Positions 28,001-36,706 of a stretch of 64,000 bases of DNA are shown here, piece by piece. The translations under genes were made by a program, and so were the position numbers. Source of the DNA: Actinoplanes solisilvae (GTDB taxonomy: Bacteria > Actinomycetota > Actinomycetes > Mycobacteriales > Micromonosporaceae); assembly GCF_003999975.1 (NCBI RefSeq), contig NZ_RJAC01000007.1, positions 287,404 through 351,403 on the forward strand. Reading direction: 5' to 3'. The notes under the pieces are model-generated. The model ran no database searches and was not told the origin of the DNA. It worked only from the letters and a program-made list of their open reading frames with translations. Position 1 is the first letter of the stretch. Every line of letters starts with the position of its first letter.

Positions 28001-28786
28001 GTGACCGATGATCTCGTGGCGAAGCTGAACGTCGACGTCCCGCACTCGGCCCGGGTCTGGAACTACTGGCTCGGGGGCAAGGACAACTTCGGCCCCGACC
28101 GCGCGGTCGGCGACCAGGTCAAGTCGGTCTTCCCCGAGATCGTCGACGCGGCCCGGCAGACCCGGGCGTTCCTGGGCCGCGCCGTCACCTTCCTCGCCGC
28201 CGAGCAGGGTGTGCGGCAGTTCCTCGACGTCGGCACCGGCCTGCCCACCGCCGGCAACACCCACGAGGTCGCGCAGCGCATCGCTCCCGATGCCAGAGTC
28301 GTCTACGTCGACAACGACCCGCTCGTCCTCGGCCACGCCCAAGCGCTGCTGACCAGCACCCCCGAGGGCGTCACGACGTACCTCGACAAGGACCTCAAGG
28401 ACGCCCCGGGCGTGATCGCCGAGGCGAGGCGGACGCTCGACTTCGACCGGCCGATCGCGCTGATGCTGCTCGGGGTGCTCGGCCACGTCGAGAGCCCGGC
28501 CGAGGCGCGCGACATCGTGCGGGCACTGGTCGCCGAGCTTCCGTCCGGCAGCTACCTGGCGATGTCGGACGGCACCGCCACCAGCGAGCGCGTGATCGAG
28601 TCGCACCGTCAGTACAACGAGAGCGGCGCGGTGCCCTACCACCTGCGCTCGGTGCCCGACTTCGCGTCGTTCTTCGACGGCCTCGGTCTGATCGAACCCG
28701 GCGTCGTCCCGATCCCCGACTGGCGGGCCACCACCCCCGACAAGATCGTCGTCGACGGCTACGCGGCCGTGGCCCGCAAGCCCTGA
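28001..28786 (+). CDS. SAM-dependent methyltransferase, DUF574 type (copy 2)
   Basis: The 261-residue protein starts at GTG 28001 (VTDDLVAKLNVDVPHSARVW), chosen because the family motif PHSARVWNYWLGG begins soon after. The SAM-binding loop is FLDVGTGLPTAGNTHEVA and the acidic ribose contact lies in VVYVDNDPLVLGHAQALL. It is a clear paralogue of the gene at 1068-1829, sharing the opening motif, the GTG(L/I)P loop and the ending YAAVARKP/EFAAVARKP. The substrate is unknown. No good ribosome-binding site is seen, so a leaderless or weakly translated message is possible. Confidence 0.9.
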   Translation: MTDDLVAKLNVDVPHSARVWNYWLGGKDNFGPDRAVGDQVKSVFPEIVDAARQTRAFLGRAVTFLAAEQGVRQFLDVGTGLPTAGNTHEVAQRIAPDARVVYVDNDPLVLGHAQALLTSTPEGVTTYLDKDLKDAPGVIAEARRTLDFDRPIALMLLGVLGHVESPAEARDIVRALVAELPSGSYLAMSDGTATSERVIESHRQYNESGAVPYHLRSVPDFASFFDGLGLIEPGVVPIPDWRATTPDKIVVDGYAAVARKP

Positions 28787-28945
28787 CGAACGCTTACGTG
28801 CCGGAGCGGGAAGCCGGCGACGCAGGCGAACCGCCAACGATGCCTCCAGCCCTGAGCGCGACCGGCTACATGGTCCATCCCCGTCGAAGCCGGTCGATCG
28901 CAGGTTCGGCCAGGGGGGCGAGGCAAGCAGGGCCGGCGGGAACGC

Positions 28946-29497
28946 TCAGGTGCCCGCCTTGCGTTCCCGGAAGGCGATCATGTTCATCCGGTTCCCGCAG
29001 CGCACGGTGCAGAAGCGCTTGGAGCCGTTGCGGGACAGGTCGAGCACCAGCCCGTCGCAGTTGTCGGCCTCGCAGACCCGCAGCCGGCCCATCTCGTTCA
29101 TGCGGATCACGTCGGACAGCGCCAGCGCCATCTCGGCCCGGATTCGTTCGCCCAGCGGCGCGTCGGGCGCGGTCGCGTGCATGTGCCAGTCGAGTTCGTC
29201 GTGGCGGGCCAGGAACGGCAGCGCCTTCGCCTCGCGCAGCATCCGGTTGACGACCTCGACCGCCTCGTCGCGCGGCAGGCCCCACACCTCACGCAGCAGC
29301 GCGCGCGTAGCCCGTACGTCCTGAAGTTCGGTCTCGTCGTGATCGATGCGCCCGGTGTAGGAGAACCGGGTCAGCATCGCGGCGAGCTGATCAATAGTGG
29401 ACAGCTCGTCGTCGCCGCTGCGCGAGCTGCGTGGCTCGGTGTTGCCGAGCGCCACCACGAACTCCAGCGACTCCACCGTGTCAGGGGCAAAAAGCAA
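28946..29497 (-). CDS. CGNR zinc-finger (ABATE domain) transcriptional regulator
   Basis: The 183-residue protein has a TTG start at 29497, supported by GAGGAG 6 nt upstream. The N-terminal ABATE-like domain (stress-induced, LEFVVALGNTEPRSSRSGDD onward) is followed by the C-terminal zinc finger RVCEADNCDGLVLDLSRNGS, then RFCTVRCGNRMNMIAFRERK. That contains the CxxxxC...CxxxCGNR motif that names the family. It probably binds DNA. It is divergent from the EamA exporter, sharing a 91-bp promoter region, so it is the likely regulator of that transporter. This pairing is common in actinobacteria. Confidence 0.92.
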   Translation of the reverse strand: MLFAPDTVESLEFVVALGNTEPRSSRSGDDELSTIDQLAAMLTRFSYTGRIDHDETELQDVRATRALLREVWGLPRDEAVEVVNRMLREAKALPFLARHDELDWHMHATAPDAPLGERIRAEMALALSDVIRMNEMGRLRVCEADNCDGLVLDLSRNGSKRFCTVRCGNRMNMIAFRERKAGT

Positions 29498-29588
29498 TTT
29501 GACTCCTCACTCAGAGCGGCCTAGCGTCAGGGGCATAAAGAATTTAGACCATGACAGCACGATGACAGCGTACGTCGGGGGGGTAGCG

Positions 29589-30539
29589 ATGAGGTTTTCA
29601 CCGAAACACGTCGGACTGGCCGCGATGATCCTCTCCGCGGTCTCGTTCGGCACCTCCGGCGCGTTCATCAAACCGCTGCTCGAGGCCGGCTGGTCCCCGG
29701 CCGCCGCCGTCACCGTGCGCGCCCTGACCGGCGGCGTCGTGCTGCTCCCGATCGTCCTGATCTCCCTGCGCGGCCGCTGGTCGGCCCTGTGGCGGGCCCG
29801 CTGGCGGGTGCTCGGCATGGGCCTGATCGCCGTCGCGTTCACCCAGCTCGCCTACTTCGCCGCCATCGCGCGCATCCCGGTCTCGACCGCCCTGCTGATC
29901 GAATATCTCGCCCCGCTGCTGCTGGTGCTGTGGGCGTGGGCGACCACCCGCCGCCTGCCCCGCCCGGCCGTGCTGCTCGGCTCGGCGCTGGCCATCGGCG
30001 GCCTCGTGCTGGTGATCGGCCCCGGCGCCCTGCAGACGACCGACCTGCTCGGGCTCGCGCTCGCCTTCGCCGCCGCGATCGGCTGCGCCGTCTACTTCGT
30101 GGTCGCGGCCCGCCCGGCCGACGGCCTCCCGCCGGTCGCGCTGGCCGGCTCGGGCCTGCTGCTCGGCGGCCTGGCCCTGGCGCTGGTCACCCTTACCGGG
30201 GTGCTCCCGTTCGACACGGTCGGCGGCGACGTCGCGCTGCTCGGCGGCACCGCCCCCTGGTGGGTTCCGCTCGGCGTGGTCGCCATCGCGGGCACGGCCA
30301 TCGCGTACGCCACCGGCATCGCCGGATCGTCGCGCCTGGGTTCCCGCCTCGCGTCGTTCCTCGGGCTCCTCGAGGTCGTCTTCGCCTCGATCTTCGCCTG
30401 GCTGCTGCTGGACGAGTCGCTGACCCCGCTGCAGATGCTCGGCGGCGCGCTGATCCTGGCCGGCATCGCCTCGATCCCGTCCGAACAACAGGCCCCGGTC
30501 GTCGAGGAAGCCCCGGAAAAAGAGCCGGCCGTCATCTGA
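29589..30539 (+). CDS. EamA/DMT-family metabolite exporter
   Basis: The 316-residue protein has ten predicted membrane helices in two EamA repeats (residues about 5-140 and 150-300). It begins MRFSPKHVGLAAMILSAVSF. The start at 29589 is preceded by a run of G (TCGGGGGGGTAGCG), whereas the in-frame ATG at 29562 lacks a ribosome-binding site. Motifs ALLIEYLAPLLLVLWAW in repeat one and RLGSRLASFLGLLEVVFASI in repeat two are typical of RhaT/YdcZ-like drug or metabolite exporters. The substrate cannot be told. It is probably controlled by the divergent CGNR regulator. Confidence 0.9.
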   Translation: MRFSPKHVGLAAMILSAVSFGTSGAFIKPLLEAGWSPAAAVTVRALTGGVVLLPIVLISLRGRWSALWRARWRVLGMGLIAVAFTQLAYFAAIARIPVSTALLIEYLAPLLLVLWAWATTRRLPRPAVLLGSALAIGGLVLVIGPGALQTTDLLGLALAFAAAIGCAVYFVVAARPADGLPPVALAGSGLLLGGLALALVTLTGVLPFDTVGGDVALLGGTAPWWVPLGVVAIAGTAIAYATGIAGSSRLGSRLASFLGLLEVVFASIFAWLLLDESLTPLQMLGGALILAGIASIPSEQQAPVVEEAPEKEPAVI

Positions 30540-30566
30540 GCTGCCTGTCCCGGGAAGAGCGGAGGA

Positions 30567-31229
30567 CTAGCCGGGGAAGACCTGGTCCTGACGCAGGAAG
30601 AGCAGCACGGCCAGGACCCGTCGCGACTCCCCGCCGGTAGCCGGCAGCCCCAGCTTGCCGAACACGCTCGACACGTACTTCTCGACCGCCCGCAGCGTAA
30701 GGAACAGCCGGTCGGCGATGCCCTGGTTGGAGTGCCCGCTCGCCATCAGCTCGAGCACCTCCCGCTCGCGCGGGGTGAGGGCGTCCAGGGGATCGTCCGG
30801 CCGCCGCCGCGCGACCAGCGACGACACGATGACCGGGTCGACCGCCGTGCCGCCCGCGGCCACCCGGCGTACGGCCGCCACGAACTCGGCGACGTCGCTG
30901 ATCCTGTCCTTGAGCAAGTAGCCCGCACCGGCCGCGGAGTCGGCGAACAGCCGCATCGCGAGGGCCGGTTCCACGTGCTGCGAGAGCATCAGGACGGCCG
31001 TGGAAGGGTGCCGGTCGCGGATCGTGATCGCCGCCCGCAACCCCTCGTCGGTGTGCGTAGGCGGCATGCGGATGTCGACCACTGCTACCTGCGGGCCCAG
31101 CGACGACACCGCGCTCAGCAGCGCGGCGGCGTCGCCGCAGCGGGCCACCACGTCGAACCCGGCGTCGGTCAGCAGCGCGGCCAGCCCTTCGCGCAGCAGC
31201 ACGCTGTCTTCGGCGATCGCTACCCGCAC
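30567..31229 (-). CDS. NarL-type response regulator
   Basis: The 220-residue regulator starts at GTG 31229 (VRVAIAEDSVLLREGL), 10 bp inside the kinase gene, so the two are translationally coupled. The phosphoacceptor Asp lies in QVAVVDIRMPPTHTDEGL (the THTDEG variant is typical of this subfamily). The conserved Ser is in VLMLSQHVEP and the Lys in GYLLKDRISDVAEFV. The HTH is ALTPREREVLELMASGHSNQ, then IADRLFLTLRAVEKYVSSVF. The target is unknown. Confidence 0.93.
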   Translation of the reverse strand: MRVAIAEDSVLLREGLAALLTDAGFDVVARCGDAAALLSAVSSLGPQVAVVDIRMPPTHTDEGLRAAITIRDRHPSTAVLMLSQHVEPALAMRLFADSAAGAGYLLKDRISDVAEFVAAVRRVAAGGTAVDPVIVSSLVARRRPDDPLDALTPREREVLELMASGHSNQGIADRLFLTLRAVEKYVSSVFGKLGLPATGGESRRVLAVLLFLRQDQVFPG

Positions 31230-32863
31230 GGCAGGTCCGCCCGCACCCGGGTGCCACCGCCGCCGGGGCTCCACACCCGCAGCGTGCCGCCGAGCGCCTC
31301 GACCCGGTCGGCCAGCCCGCGCAGCCCGCTGCCGCTGGTCGTGTCAGCTCCGCCCACCCCGTCGTCGGCGATCTCGACCACCAGCACGTCTCCCGCCCGG
31401 TTCACCTCGACGCGGGCGGTCGACGCGCCCGCGTGGCGCCCCACGTTCGTCAGGCTCTCGCACACCACGTAGTACGCCGCGACCTCGACCGGCTCAGGCA
31501 GGCGGGAGTCAAGACCGACCTCAAGCCGTACGGGAACGGTCGCTTGCGCGGCCGCGGACTCCAGCGCCACCGCCAGCCCGTGCCCGCTCAGCACGGCCGG
31601 GTAGAGCCCGTGAGCCAGGTCGCGCAGCTCGGACAGTGACGTCGCGACCTCCTCGCGGGCCGCGGCCAGCGCCTGCCGGGCCGCGGGATCGTCGTTGAGC
31701 CGCGACTCGAGCAGGCCCAGCCGCAGCGACAGCCCGACCAGCCGCTGCTGGGCGCCGTCGTGCAGGTCGCGCTCGAGCCGGCGACGCTCGCGACGGCCCG
31801 CCTCGAGCACCCGCGCGCGCGAAGCCCGTACCTCCAGAAGACCCGCTCGCAGCTCGGCGCGCAGACGACCGTTGTCGATGACCATCTCGACCGCCGCCAC
31901 GACCGCCTCGAGCAGCTCGCGATCGGCCGGACGATGGGTGATCGCGGCGACCGGCTCACCGTCACGTTCGATCAGCGTCGCCGAGGACGGCAGTGCCGCG
32001 GGAGCGCCGTCATGATCGACCCAGCTGCGGTATTGCGGCAGCCAGTAGAGCAGGGACGCGGTCGGGTCGCGCAGGGCCCGGGCCAGGCAGGGGGACAGGT
32101 CGTCGGGCTCCCGGCGCAGCGCCAGGACCAGCTCACCCACGGAGGCGCGAGCGAGCCGCGCGTCGAGCAGACCGGCCAGGAACGCCACCGGCGCCAGCCC
32201 CAGCACGGCCAGGGTCGCCTGCTGCACCTGCGCGAACCCGGGGATCACGAACAGGCCCAGCACCAGCAGGACGGCCAGCGAGAGCAGCCCGAGCGCGAAC
32301 GAGCCGATCAGCCACCGCACCGCGCGAGGCTCGGCCCTGAGCCGTACGCCCAGAAGCCCGAGCCCGGCCAGCAGCAGCACGCTGAGGGTGACCAGCTCGA
32401 CCCCGTGCACCACCTCGGCGACGCTGGGCGCGTCGAAGACCCGCAGCAGGTTGCCCGGCCCGAAACCGCCCAGCACCATCACCGTCAACTGCAGACCGAT
32501 CGAGACCGCGTACGCCGTGACGACCAGCGGGCGGGCCGGGCCGCTCAGACGTCCGCTCGGGAAGGCCAGGAAGACGTGCAGGAACAGCGCGACGACGAGC
32601 AGGTCGAGGGCGAGCCCGACGGTGTGCAGCAGCGCGTTCGACGACCAGGCCAGGGTCGACAGCGAGGCGCCGAAGCCGACCAGCACCATGAGCCGGCCGA
32701 ACGCGCTCTCGGGCCGGCGCGTCCAGGCGAGCAGACCACACGACACGTAGGCCAGCAGGATCCACACGAACAGGCCGGCCTGCAGGAGATGGCCGCCCGG
32801 GCGGGCCAGGGCGATCGACATCGCCGCTGCGGCGAGGCCGGCCACCGCCAGACCCGCCCGCAA
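31220..32863 (-). CDS. Membrane sensor histidine kinase (HisKA_3 type)
   Basis: About 547 residues; the start is placed at TTG 32863 (LRAGLAVAGLAAAAMSIALA) because the frame upstream has no family-like sequence. The in-frame ATG 32821 is an alternative. Seven or eight membrane helices fill residues 1-260, then a linker resembling a GAF-like region (PSSATLIERDGEPVAAITH). The phosphoacceptor motif is RRRLERDLHDGAQQRLVGLS. The ATPase domain has VVCESLTNVGRHAGASTARV, VEIADDGVGGADTTSGSGL and RGLADRVEALGGTLRVWSPG. It is followed by its response regulator. Confidence 0.88.
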   Translation of the reverse strand: MRAGLAVAGLAAAAMSIALARPGGHLLQAGLFVWILLAYVSCGLLAWTRRPESAFGRLMVLVGFGASLSTLAWSSNALLHTVGLALDLLVVALFLHVFLAFPSGRLSGPARPLVVTAYAVSIGLQLTVMVLGGFGPGNLLRVFDAPSVAEVVHGVELVTLSVLLLAGLGLLGVRLRAEPRAVRWLIGSFALGLLSLAVLLVLGLFVIPGFAQVQQATLAVLGLAPVAFLAGLLDARLARASVGELVLALRREPDDLSPCLARALRDPTASLLYWLPQYRSWVDHDGAPAALPSSATLIERDGEPVAAITHRPADRELLEAVVAAVEMVIDNGRLRAELRAGLLEVRASRARVLEAGRRERRRLERDLHDGAQQRLVGLSLRLGLLESRLNDDPAARQALAAAREEVATSLSELRDLAHGLYPAVLSGHGLAVALESAAAQATVPVRLEVGLDSRLPEPVEVAAYYVVCESLTNVGRHAGASTARVEVNRAGDVLVVEIADDGVGGADTTSGSGLRGLADRVEALGGTLRVWSPGGGGTRVRADLPCG

Positions 32864-33001
32864 CGCCCGGCTCGGGACGCCTAGGCCGTCGATTTCTGCA
32901 GGATAGGCCGGTCCACACGCGAAGAACAGGCCAGAAAACCGCCCTGTGGACGACGTGCCGGCCCGGTGTTCCCTCCCGGCCCGCGCGACGAGGGTGAGGG
33001 C

Positions 33002-33820
33002 ATGACATCCATCGCCGCGGCCGTCCGCCGCCACCCGCTCATCGCCTTCTTCGTCCTCGCGTTCGTGATCGGCTGGTCGCCGTGGCCGTTCTGGGCGGCC
33101 GGGCTCACCGGCAACACGAACTTCCTGCCCATCGCGCCGCTGATCGCCGCGCTCGTCGTCGCCGCGCTGACCGGGAGTCTGCGCGATCTCGGCAGCCGCC
33201 TCATCCGCTGGCGGGTCCCGTGGTGGTGCTACCTCGCCGCGGTGGCGCTACCGCTGATCGTCATCTTCGCCACGGCCGGCATCTACGGCGGTGCCTCCTG
33301 GAAGTTCGTCTGGGCCGACATCGCCATCCTCTTCGCGCTGCGCTGGATCAACCCGCTCGACGGCCCGCTCGGCGAGGAGCCCGGATGGCGTGGTTTCGCC
33401 CTTCCGCGCCTCGACGCGATCTGGTCCCCGTTGATGTCGGCGGCCGTCCTCGGCACCTTCGCCGCGATCTGGCACCTGCCGCTGGTCTTCTCGACCGAGG
33501 GCAACACGGTCGGCTGGATCGGCCTGGTCAGCACCTTCGTGATCACGTTCGTCTACTGCTGGCTGTTCCGCCGGGCCAACGGCAGCGTGCTGCTGGTCCT
33601 GCTCTTCCACATCGTCCAAGGCACCATCACCCCCGAGACCCTCGGGTACGAGGGTCAGGACGTCGACCGGATGCTGATGCTCGGCTTCGTCGCCTGGGTC
33701 GTCGTCGCCCTCGCCACGATCGTGTTCGACCGCGACGCCTGGCGAGCCACCCCGCGCGCCGTCGAGCCGGTCGAGCCGCGCCGTGTACTCACCACGCCCG
33801 TCGTCCAGCAGTCTCTTTGA
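33002..33820 (+). CDS. CPBP-family intramembrane protease (second copy)
   Basis: This is a 272-residue membrane protein; GAGGGTGAGGGC precedes ATG 33002. It has about eight helices with the CPBP motifs GPLGEEPGWRGFALPRLD (EExxxR), AAIWHLPLVF (motif 2 His) and LLFHIVQGTITPE in the place of motif 3. It is the longer-loop subtype with the PLGEExGWRG signature. Its stop (33818-33820) abuts the stop of the convergent winged-helix gene (33821-33823), the two codons forming TGATCA. No transcription terminator separates them. Confidence 0.92.
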   Translation: MTSIAAAVRRHPLIAFFVLAFVIGWSPWPFWAAGLTGNTNFLPIAPLIAALVVAALTGSLRDLGSRLIRWRVPWWCYLAAVALPLIVIFATAGIYGGASWKFVWADIAILFALRWINPLDGPLGEEPGWRGFALPRLDAIWSPLMSAAVLGTFAAIWHLPLVFSTEGNTVGWIGLVSTFVITFVYCWLFRRANGSVLLVLLFHIVQGTITPETLGYEGQDVDRMLMLGFVAWVVVALATIVFDRDAWRATPRAVEPVEPRRVLTTPVVQQSL

Positions 33821-34963
33821 TCACGCGTGAGCCCCCACCTCCACCTTGCCGACCGTCAGGGTGGGGGTGGCCCCATGGATGCGGCCCAGCCGCGCGACCT
33901 CCTCGTCGAGGGCCGCGCGGTTCGCGGCTGACAGGGGCGTCAACGGTTCGACCGTGACGGCGACGCGGCGGCCAGTGAGGCGCTGGTGCCAGACTCCGGC
34001 GGCCAGACCGTCGATCAGCAGGACCGGAAAGTTGCCCGCCTGCCCGCCGGCGAGGGCGCGCTCGGAGGCCCGGCCGGGAAAGACGACGTGGCGGGGGTGC
34101 GAGCCCACGGCGTACGCGTCGAAATAGGGCAGCAGTCGCAAGCCGTGCGGGGCGTCGTCGAACACCGTGTCGCCCGCGAGAAGCCACAGCTGCTCGCCGT
34201 CGATCGTGACCTGGGTCAGCTCGCCGCTCAGCTCGGTGAACACGTCGGTCAGCAGGCGCGGGGGAGCGGCCAGCCAGCGCGCGACGTGAGCCGGGGTCGC
34301 CGGACCGTACGACCACAGATAGCGACGGACGAGCTCCGTCAGAGCTGCTTGCGGTTCCCAGGGCGTGAAACCCGGCGACCAGCGGGCGGGACTCGCGTAC
34401 GTGACATTGCGGCCGCGCTGCGGGCCGAAGCAGAGGACGCCCTGCGTCGCCGCCGAGCCGACGATCTGACGCCAGCGCGGCCACAGCGTCTGGAAGGCGG
34501 GCATGACCTTCTCGCCCGCCCACGGCCCGGTGCGGGCGACGACCTCGGTGTGCAGCTCGTCGATCGTCAGGCTGTCGTCGGCGGTGGTCAGCGCGTCGTC
34601 GACGGCCTGAGCCACCTCGGCGATCTGGCCGGGGGTCAGGCGCACACCGGCGGCGAACGTGTTGGCCGGTGGCAGAGCCTTCAACGCGCCCGTCCACAGG
34701 CCGAGGTCGCGGGCGGGCAGCAGGTGCACGGTGCCGCGCGGTCCGTGGGTCTTGACCAGCGTGCGATCCGTCCAGAGAGCCTTCTGTACGTCGACACGCG
34801 TGGCCCCGTCGAGCCTCGTGGCCACCGATACCTCGGCCGCCGACATGATCTGGGCGTGCGCACCGCACATCGCGGCGGTCACGCCGGCCGGATCCGCTCC
34901 CGGGGACGTCAGATGATGCCTCGTCGTCCGCCGGGCAATGACCTCACGCCATGTCAATTGCAT
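33821..34963 (-). CDS. AlkZ-like winged-helix DNA-binding protein (HTH_42), possible DNA glycosylase
   Basis: The 380-residue protein starts MQLTWREVIARRTTRHHL. It matches the HTH_42 family (PF06224): MCGAHAQIMSAAEVSVATRL near residue 32, TLVKTHGPRGTVHLLPARDL, YLWSYGPATPAHVARWLAAP for the winged helix, and the C-terminal barrel GNFPVLLIDGLAAGVWHQRL. Characterised members (AlkZ, YcaQ) are DNA glycosylases that unhook bulky adducts or interstrand crosslinks. Their active site is a QxQ or QxD motif at the position where this protein reads HAQ. Activity is therefore uncertain but possible, and a role in genotoxin resistance is inference. It lies alone, convergent with a CPBP protease and divergent from a DedA gene. 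Confidence 0.85.
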   Translation of the reverse strand: MQLTWREVIARRTTRHHLTSPGADPAGVTAAMCGAHAQIMSAAEVSVATRLDGATRVDVQKALWTDRTLVKTHGPRGTVHLLPARDLGLWTGALKALPPANTFAAGVRLTPGQIAEVAQAVDDALTTADDSLTIDELHTEVVARTGPWAGEKVMPAFQTLWPRWRQIVGSAATQGVLCFGPQRGRNVTYASPARWSPGFTPWEPQAALTELVRRYLWSYGPATPAHVARWLAAPPRLLTDVFTELSGELTQVTIDGEQLWLLAGDTVFDDAPHGLRLLPYFDAYAVGSHPRHVVFPGRASERALAGGQAGNFPVLLIDGLAAGVWHQRLTGRRVAVTVEPLTPLSAANRAALDEEVARLGRIHGATPTLTVGKVEVGAHA

Positions 34964-35081
34964 GCCTGGACGCTATCGGCCATAGCGGTCAGATTCTGTC
35001 CGCATCGCCCTGAGCCTTTTCAGGGGGATCTCGGGGTATGGCCCGATGGTCCGCCGCGGGCCGCATTGGCAGGCTGAAGCT

Positions 35082-35714
35082 GTGATCGCCGACCTGATGA
35101 ACGCCGCCACCGTTTTCGTCGACTGGCTGTCCACTCTCGACCGGTGGACGGTCCTCGTCCTCACGTTCCTGTCCGCCGCCGTCGAGATGACCTTCCTGGC
35201 CGGTCTGCTCGTCCCCGGCGAGTCGGTGGTCATGCTGGCGGGATCGCTCCCTGACGGCCCGATGGGGTTCGTGGCCGTCCTCGCGGTGGGCACGGCCGGG
35301 GCGCTGGCCGGCCAGATGTGCGGGTACGCGGTGGGCCGCGCCTTCGGCCCCCGCCTGCGCAACACCCGCCTGGGCCGCCGCATCGGAGCCGAACGCTTCG
35401 ACCGCGCCGAGACCTACCTGCGCGAGCGCGGCGCCCCGGCCCTGGTCGCGGTCCGCTTCGTGGCCGTCGTCCACGCGGTCGTCCCGATCGTCGCCGGCGT
35501 GGTCCGCATGCCGTTCGGCCGCTTCGTCCTGTGGTCGGGCCTCGGCACGGCCCTGTGGGTGGGCGCCTTCGCGGGCGTCGGCCTGCTCACCGCGGGCGCC
35601 GACGCCACCGGCGGCCTGGGCCTGCTGCTGACCGCGGTCGGCGCCACCTGCCTCGGCGTCATCCCGATCCTGGCCCGCCGCCTGCGCCGCCCGGCCCTCG
35701 CCGCCGCCTCCTGA
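35082..35714 (+). CDS. DedA-family membrane protein (SNARE-associated)
   Basis: The 210-residue protein starts at GTG 35082 (VIADLMNAATVFVDWLSTLD), with AGGCTGAAG upstream. It contains the DedA signature: FLAGLLVPGESVVMLAGSL, a re-entrant region, LRERGAPALVAVRFVAVVHA (the conserved R of FxRFxP(G) here is RFVAVVHAVVP) and VVRMPFGRFVLWSGLGTALW. Such proteins act as lipid scramblases or flippases of undecaprenyl phosphate or phosphatidylethanolamine. The 3' end is partly duplicated downstream (see the repeat at 35674-35770). Confidence 0.9.
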   Translation: MIADLMNAATVFVDWLSTLDRWTVLVLTFLSAAVEMTFLAGLLVPGESVVMLAGSLPDGPMGFVAVLAVGTAGALAGQMCGYAVGRAFGPRLRNTRLGRRIGAERFDRAETYLRERGAPALVAVRFVAVVHAVVPIVAGVVRMPFGRFVLWSGLGTALWVGAFAGVGLLTAGADATGGLGLLLTAVGATCLGVIPILARRLRRPALAAAS

Positions 35715-35770
35715 GGCCCGGCCGCCCTACCCGCCGCCTGCGCCGCCCCGCCCTCACCAACCGCCTACTG
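35674..35770. repeat. Degenerate duplication of the dedA 3' end
   Basis: The last 40 bp of the DedA gene (35674-35713, starting CCCGCCGCCTGCGCCGCCC) recur at 35730-35770 with about 80% identity, offset by 56 bp. The second copy is outside the gene. The interval 35715-35903 otherwise holds no recognisable gene. Confidence 0.6.
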
Positions 35771-35903
35771 CCCTCCGGTCCCGCGAGCATCACCTCACCA
35801 GGGCAGCCACGGGCAGCTTCAGCGGGTGCCGGTCCGGGTAGTGCGTTTTCGGCGCTCAGCCGGAATGCTGGGGGCTCGGGTGCACCGACGAGGGGGCAAT
35901 GCC

Positions 35904-36215
35904 ATGATCGCTCGGACCTGGCGGGGCTGGACGGCGGCGGCGAGCGCTGACGACTACCAGCGGCACTACGCGACGGTGGTGGCAACCCAACTGCGGACCA
36001 TTCCCGGCTTCCGGGGCGCTCGCCTGCTGCGCCACCAGCACGAGGACGAGGTCCGCTTCACCTCGATCACGTTCTTCACCGACGTTGACGCGATCCGGTC
36101 GTTCGCCGGCGACACCTATGAGTTCGCCGTCGTGGCCGAGGAGGCCCGCAAGGTCTTGACCCGCTGGGACGAGCGCGTGACCCACGACGAGGTCGCCATC
36201 TTCGTGACCGGCTGA
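35904..36215 (+). CDS. Small ABM-like (dimeric alpha/beta barrel) protein
   Basis: The 103-residue protein starts at ATG 35904 (MIARTWRGWTAAASADDYQR). A G-rich ribosome-binding site (GAGGGGGCA) lies just before, and the overlapping ATG at 35900 meets a stop at once. The pattern HYATVVATQLRTIPGFRGAR, LLRHQHEDEVRFTSITFFTD and DVDAIRSFAGDTYEFAVVAE is that of the antibiotic-biosynthesis-monooxygenase-like ferredoxin fold. Most such proteins are heme-degrading, quinone-forming or of unknown role. No biosynthetic neighbour suggests a substrate. Confidence 0.85.
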   Translation: MIARTWRGWTAAASADDYQRHYATVVATQLRTIPGFRGARLLRHQHEDEVRFTSITFFTDVDAIRSFAGDTYEFAVVAEEARKVLTRWDERVTHDEVAIFVTG

Positions 36216-36285
36216 CGCACCCCGGCTCAGTTCGCCGCCGTGCGGCGTTCGCCGGCCTGCAGCGTGTGGCGGCGAAAGGGAAGTT

Positions 36286-36531
36286 CTACGCTGTTCCGCG
36301 GCGCATCGTGGGGAGGCGGGACGCTCGGACCGTGGCGCGCCGCGGGCCGACTATGCGGCCCTGGTCGCTGATCTCCAAGCCCTCCACGTCGTACCAGAGG
36401 TCGCCGTCGTGGCTCACCGGCGCTCCGGCCAGGACCCGGTCGACGCGCAGTCGCAGTGGTCCTATTCCGTAGCGGTAGTCCTCCTCGGCGAACGTCAGAA
36501 TCGTGCCCGCGGGTCTGTCGTCGATGGTCAT
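36286..36531 (-). CDS. Conserved small hypothetical protein, 81 residues
   Basis: ATG 36531 with GAGGTGAG directly upstream begins MTIDDRPAGTILTFAEEDYR. The sequence YGIGPLRLRVDRVLAG, DGDLWYDVEGLEISDQGRIV and RRATVRASRLP looks like a small beta-barrel protein widespread in actinomycetes, of unknown function. The frame extends upstream to 36744, but that part is low-complexity and lacks a ribosome-binding site. It is convergent with the ABM-like gene and downstream of the potassium-channel operon on the same strand, 175 bp away. Confidence 0.72.
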   Translation of the reverse strand: MTIDDRPAGTILTFAEEDYRYGIGPLRLRVDRVLAGAPVSHDGDLWYDVEGLEISDQGRIVGPRRATVRASRLPTMRRGTA

Positions 36532-36706
36532 CTCACCTCGCGGGGCCGGGCGGCCGGCGGCCGCGCTGGATGGTCGGAACGGGGAGGCTGGCAGGCTAGA
36601 TCGAGAAACTGGAACGCTGGCGTCCATCCTGCGTGAGTCAGTGCAGCTGCACAAGAGCAGATGCACGTGCAAGTGCGCTTGCATGAGGGACTTATGTCCG
36701 TTTGTC

